From Membranihabitans maritimus (GTDB taxonomy: Bacteria; Bacteroidota; Bacteroidia; Chitinophagales; Saprospiraceae): a DNA stretch of 64,000 nt. The position numbers and the translations under genes were made by a program. Location: NCBI RefSeq assembly GCF_021729145.1, contig NZ_JAJSLW010000002.1, positions 62,001 to 126,000 of the forward strand. Direction: 5' to 3'. The notes beneath the pieces are model-generated. The model was not told the DNA's origin and searched no databases. It saw only the letters and a list, made by a program, of their open reading frames with translations. Below, one piece after another: positions 63,860-64,000 of this stretch. The stretch's first letter is position 1, and each line of letters opens with the position of its first letter.

Positions 63860-64000
63860 TCCATACATTCCGGAAGCTAACGGGATTGCTATGATCTTGA
63901 AGAACAAGAGGACCAGGCCCGTGAGTCTCATAGCTCGGTTGACCAATAAATGCGGTACCTCCTTTTATCTCGGAATGGTTTTGTACGAGAACACCATTGT
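63840..64000 (+). CDS. Unidentified protein, N-terminal part (cut by window edge)
   Basis: A frame starts at the ATG at 63840, overlaps the ModF-like gene end by 20 bp and runs off the right edge after 53 codons. It reads MKSQFPDPYIPEANGIAMIL and then KNKRTRPVSLIARLTNKCGT. No family is recognised from this fragment. The overlap suggests co-transcription and perhaps coupling with the ABC protein. Confidence 0.5.
   Translation, partial: MKSQFPDPYIPEANGIAMILKNKRTRPVSLIARLTNKCGTSFYLGMVLYENTI

Overview
The window is from an AT-rich chromosome of a member of the Bacteroidota. The evidence is three SusC/SusD pairs, T9SS sorting domains of type A (end of the gene at 12163-13464) and type B (end of the gene at 20591-23095), many lipoproteins, and promoter-like TAnnTTTG elements. 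A free-living, probably aquatic glycan degrader is the natural reading. No genus can be named from the sequence alone.

Layout. 1-5.5 kb holds housekeeping genes: a truncated DUF4175-like membrane protein, PspC, DUF3467, a class I aminotransferase and an ABC-F ATPase. 5.5-7.6 kb is a small defence/stress patch: a Phd/VapC-type toxin-antitoxin pair, a coiled-coil protein, and a ParD antitoxin followed by a ParE cut to 29 codons. 7.6-12 kb is a minus-strand group of an Ada-like alkyltransferase and small PhnB/DUF1801/SRPBCC/GyrI-like proteins. 12-15.1 kb has a T9SS-secreted ScyD/ScyE-like protein, an epimerase broken at a G8 tract, and a Crp/Fnr regulator. 15.4-20.5 kb is the first SusC/SusD pair. 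20.6-27.9 kb carries surface proteins, including a lipoprotein whose signal peptide is put out of frame by a 13-bp triplicate repeat, a TPR lipoprotein, a glucosaminidase/LysM protein and a PorT-like barrel. 28.4-29.2 kb holds two copies of a ~160-bp structured direct repeat. KduI/KduD (29.9-31.6 kb) and tRNA-Phe (33.3 kb) follow.

34-61.8 kb is the metabolic core, a large polysaccharide-utilisation region for an amino-sugar, probably sulfated, glycan. It has two SusC/SusD pairs, a NagC/ROK regulator, AgaS, two paralogous amidohydrolases (one cytosolic, one lipoprotein), an exported PIG-L deacetylase, a secreted lectin-fold/lyase-like protein, a tagatose-bisphosphate aldolase, a PfkB sugar kinase, a DeoR regulator, a sulfatase, a GH20 hexosaminidase, an exported Gfo/Idh/MocA protein and a two-domain alpha/beta hydrolase. 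Together they read as: bind and import (SusCD), desulfate and trim (sulfatase, GH20), deacetylate (PIG-L or the amidohydrolases), deaminate/isomerise (AgaS), phosphorylate (PfkB) and split (aldolase) a galactosamine through the tagatose pathway. KduI/KduD would take an unsaturated uronate if the glycan is chondroitin-like. No classical NagA/AgaA deacetylase, dedicated GalN(Ac) kinase, GH88 or PL8 lyase is visible here.

61.8-64 kb ends with an FMN reductase, a ModF-like ABC ATPase and an unidentified gene cut by the window edge.
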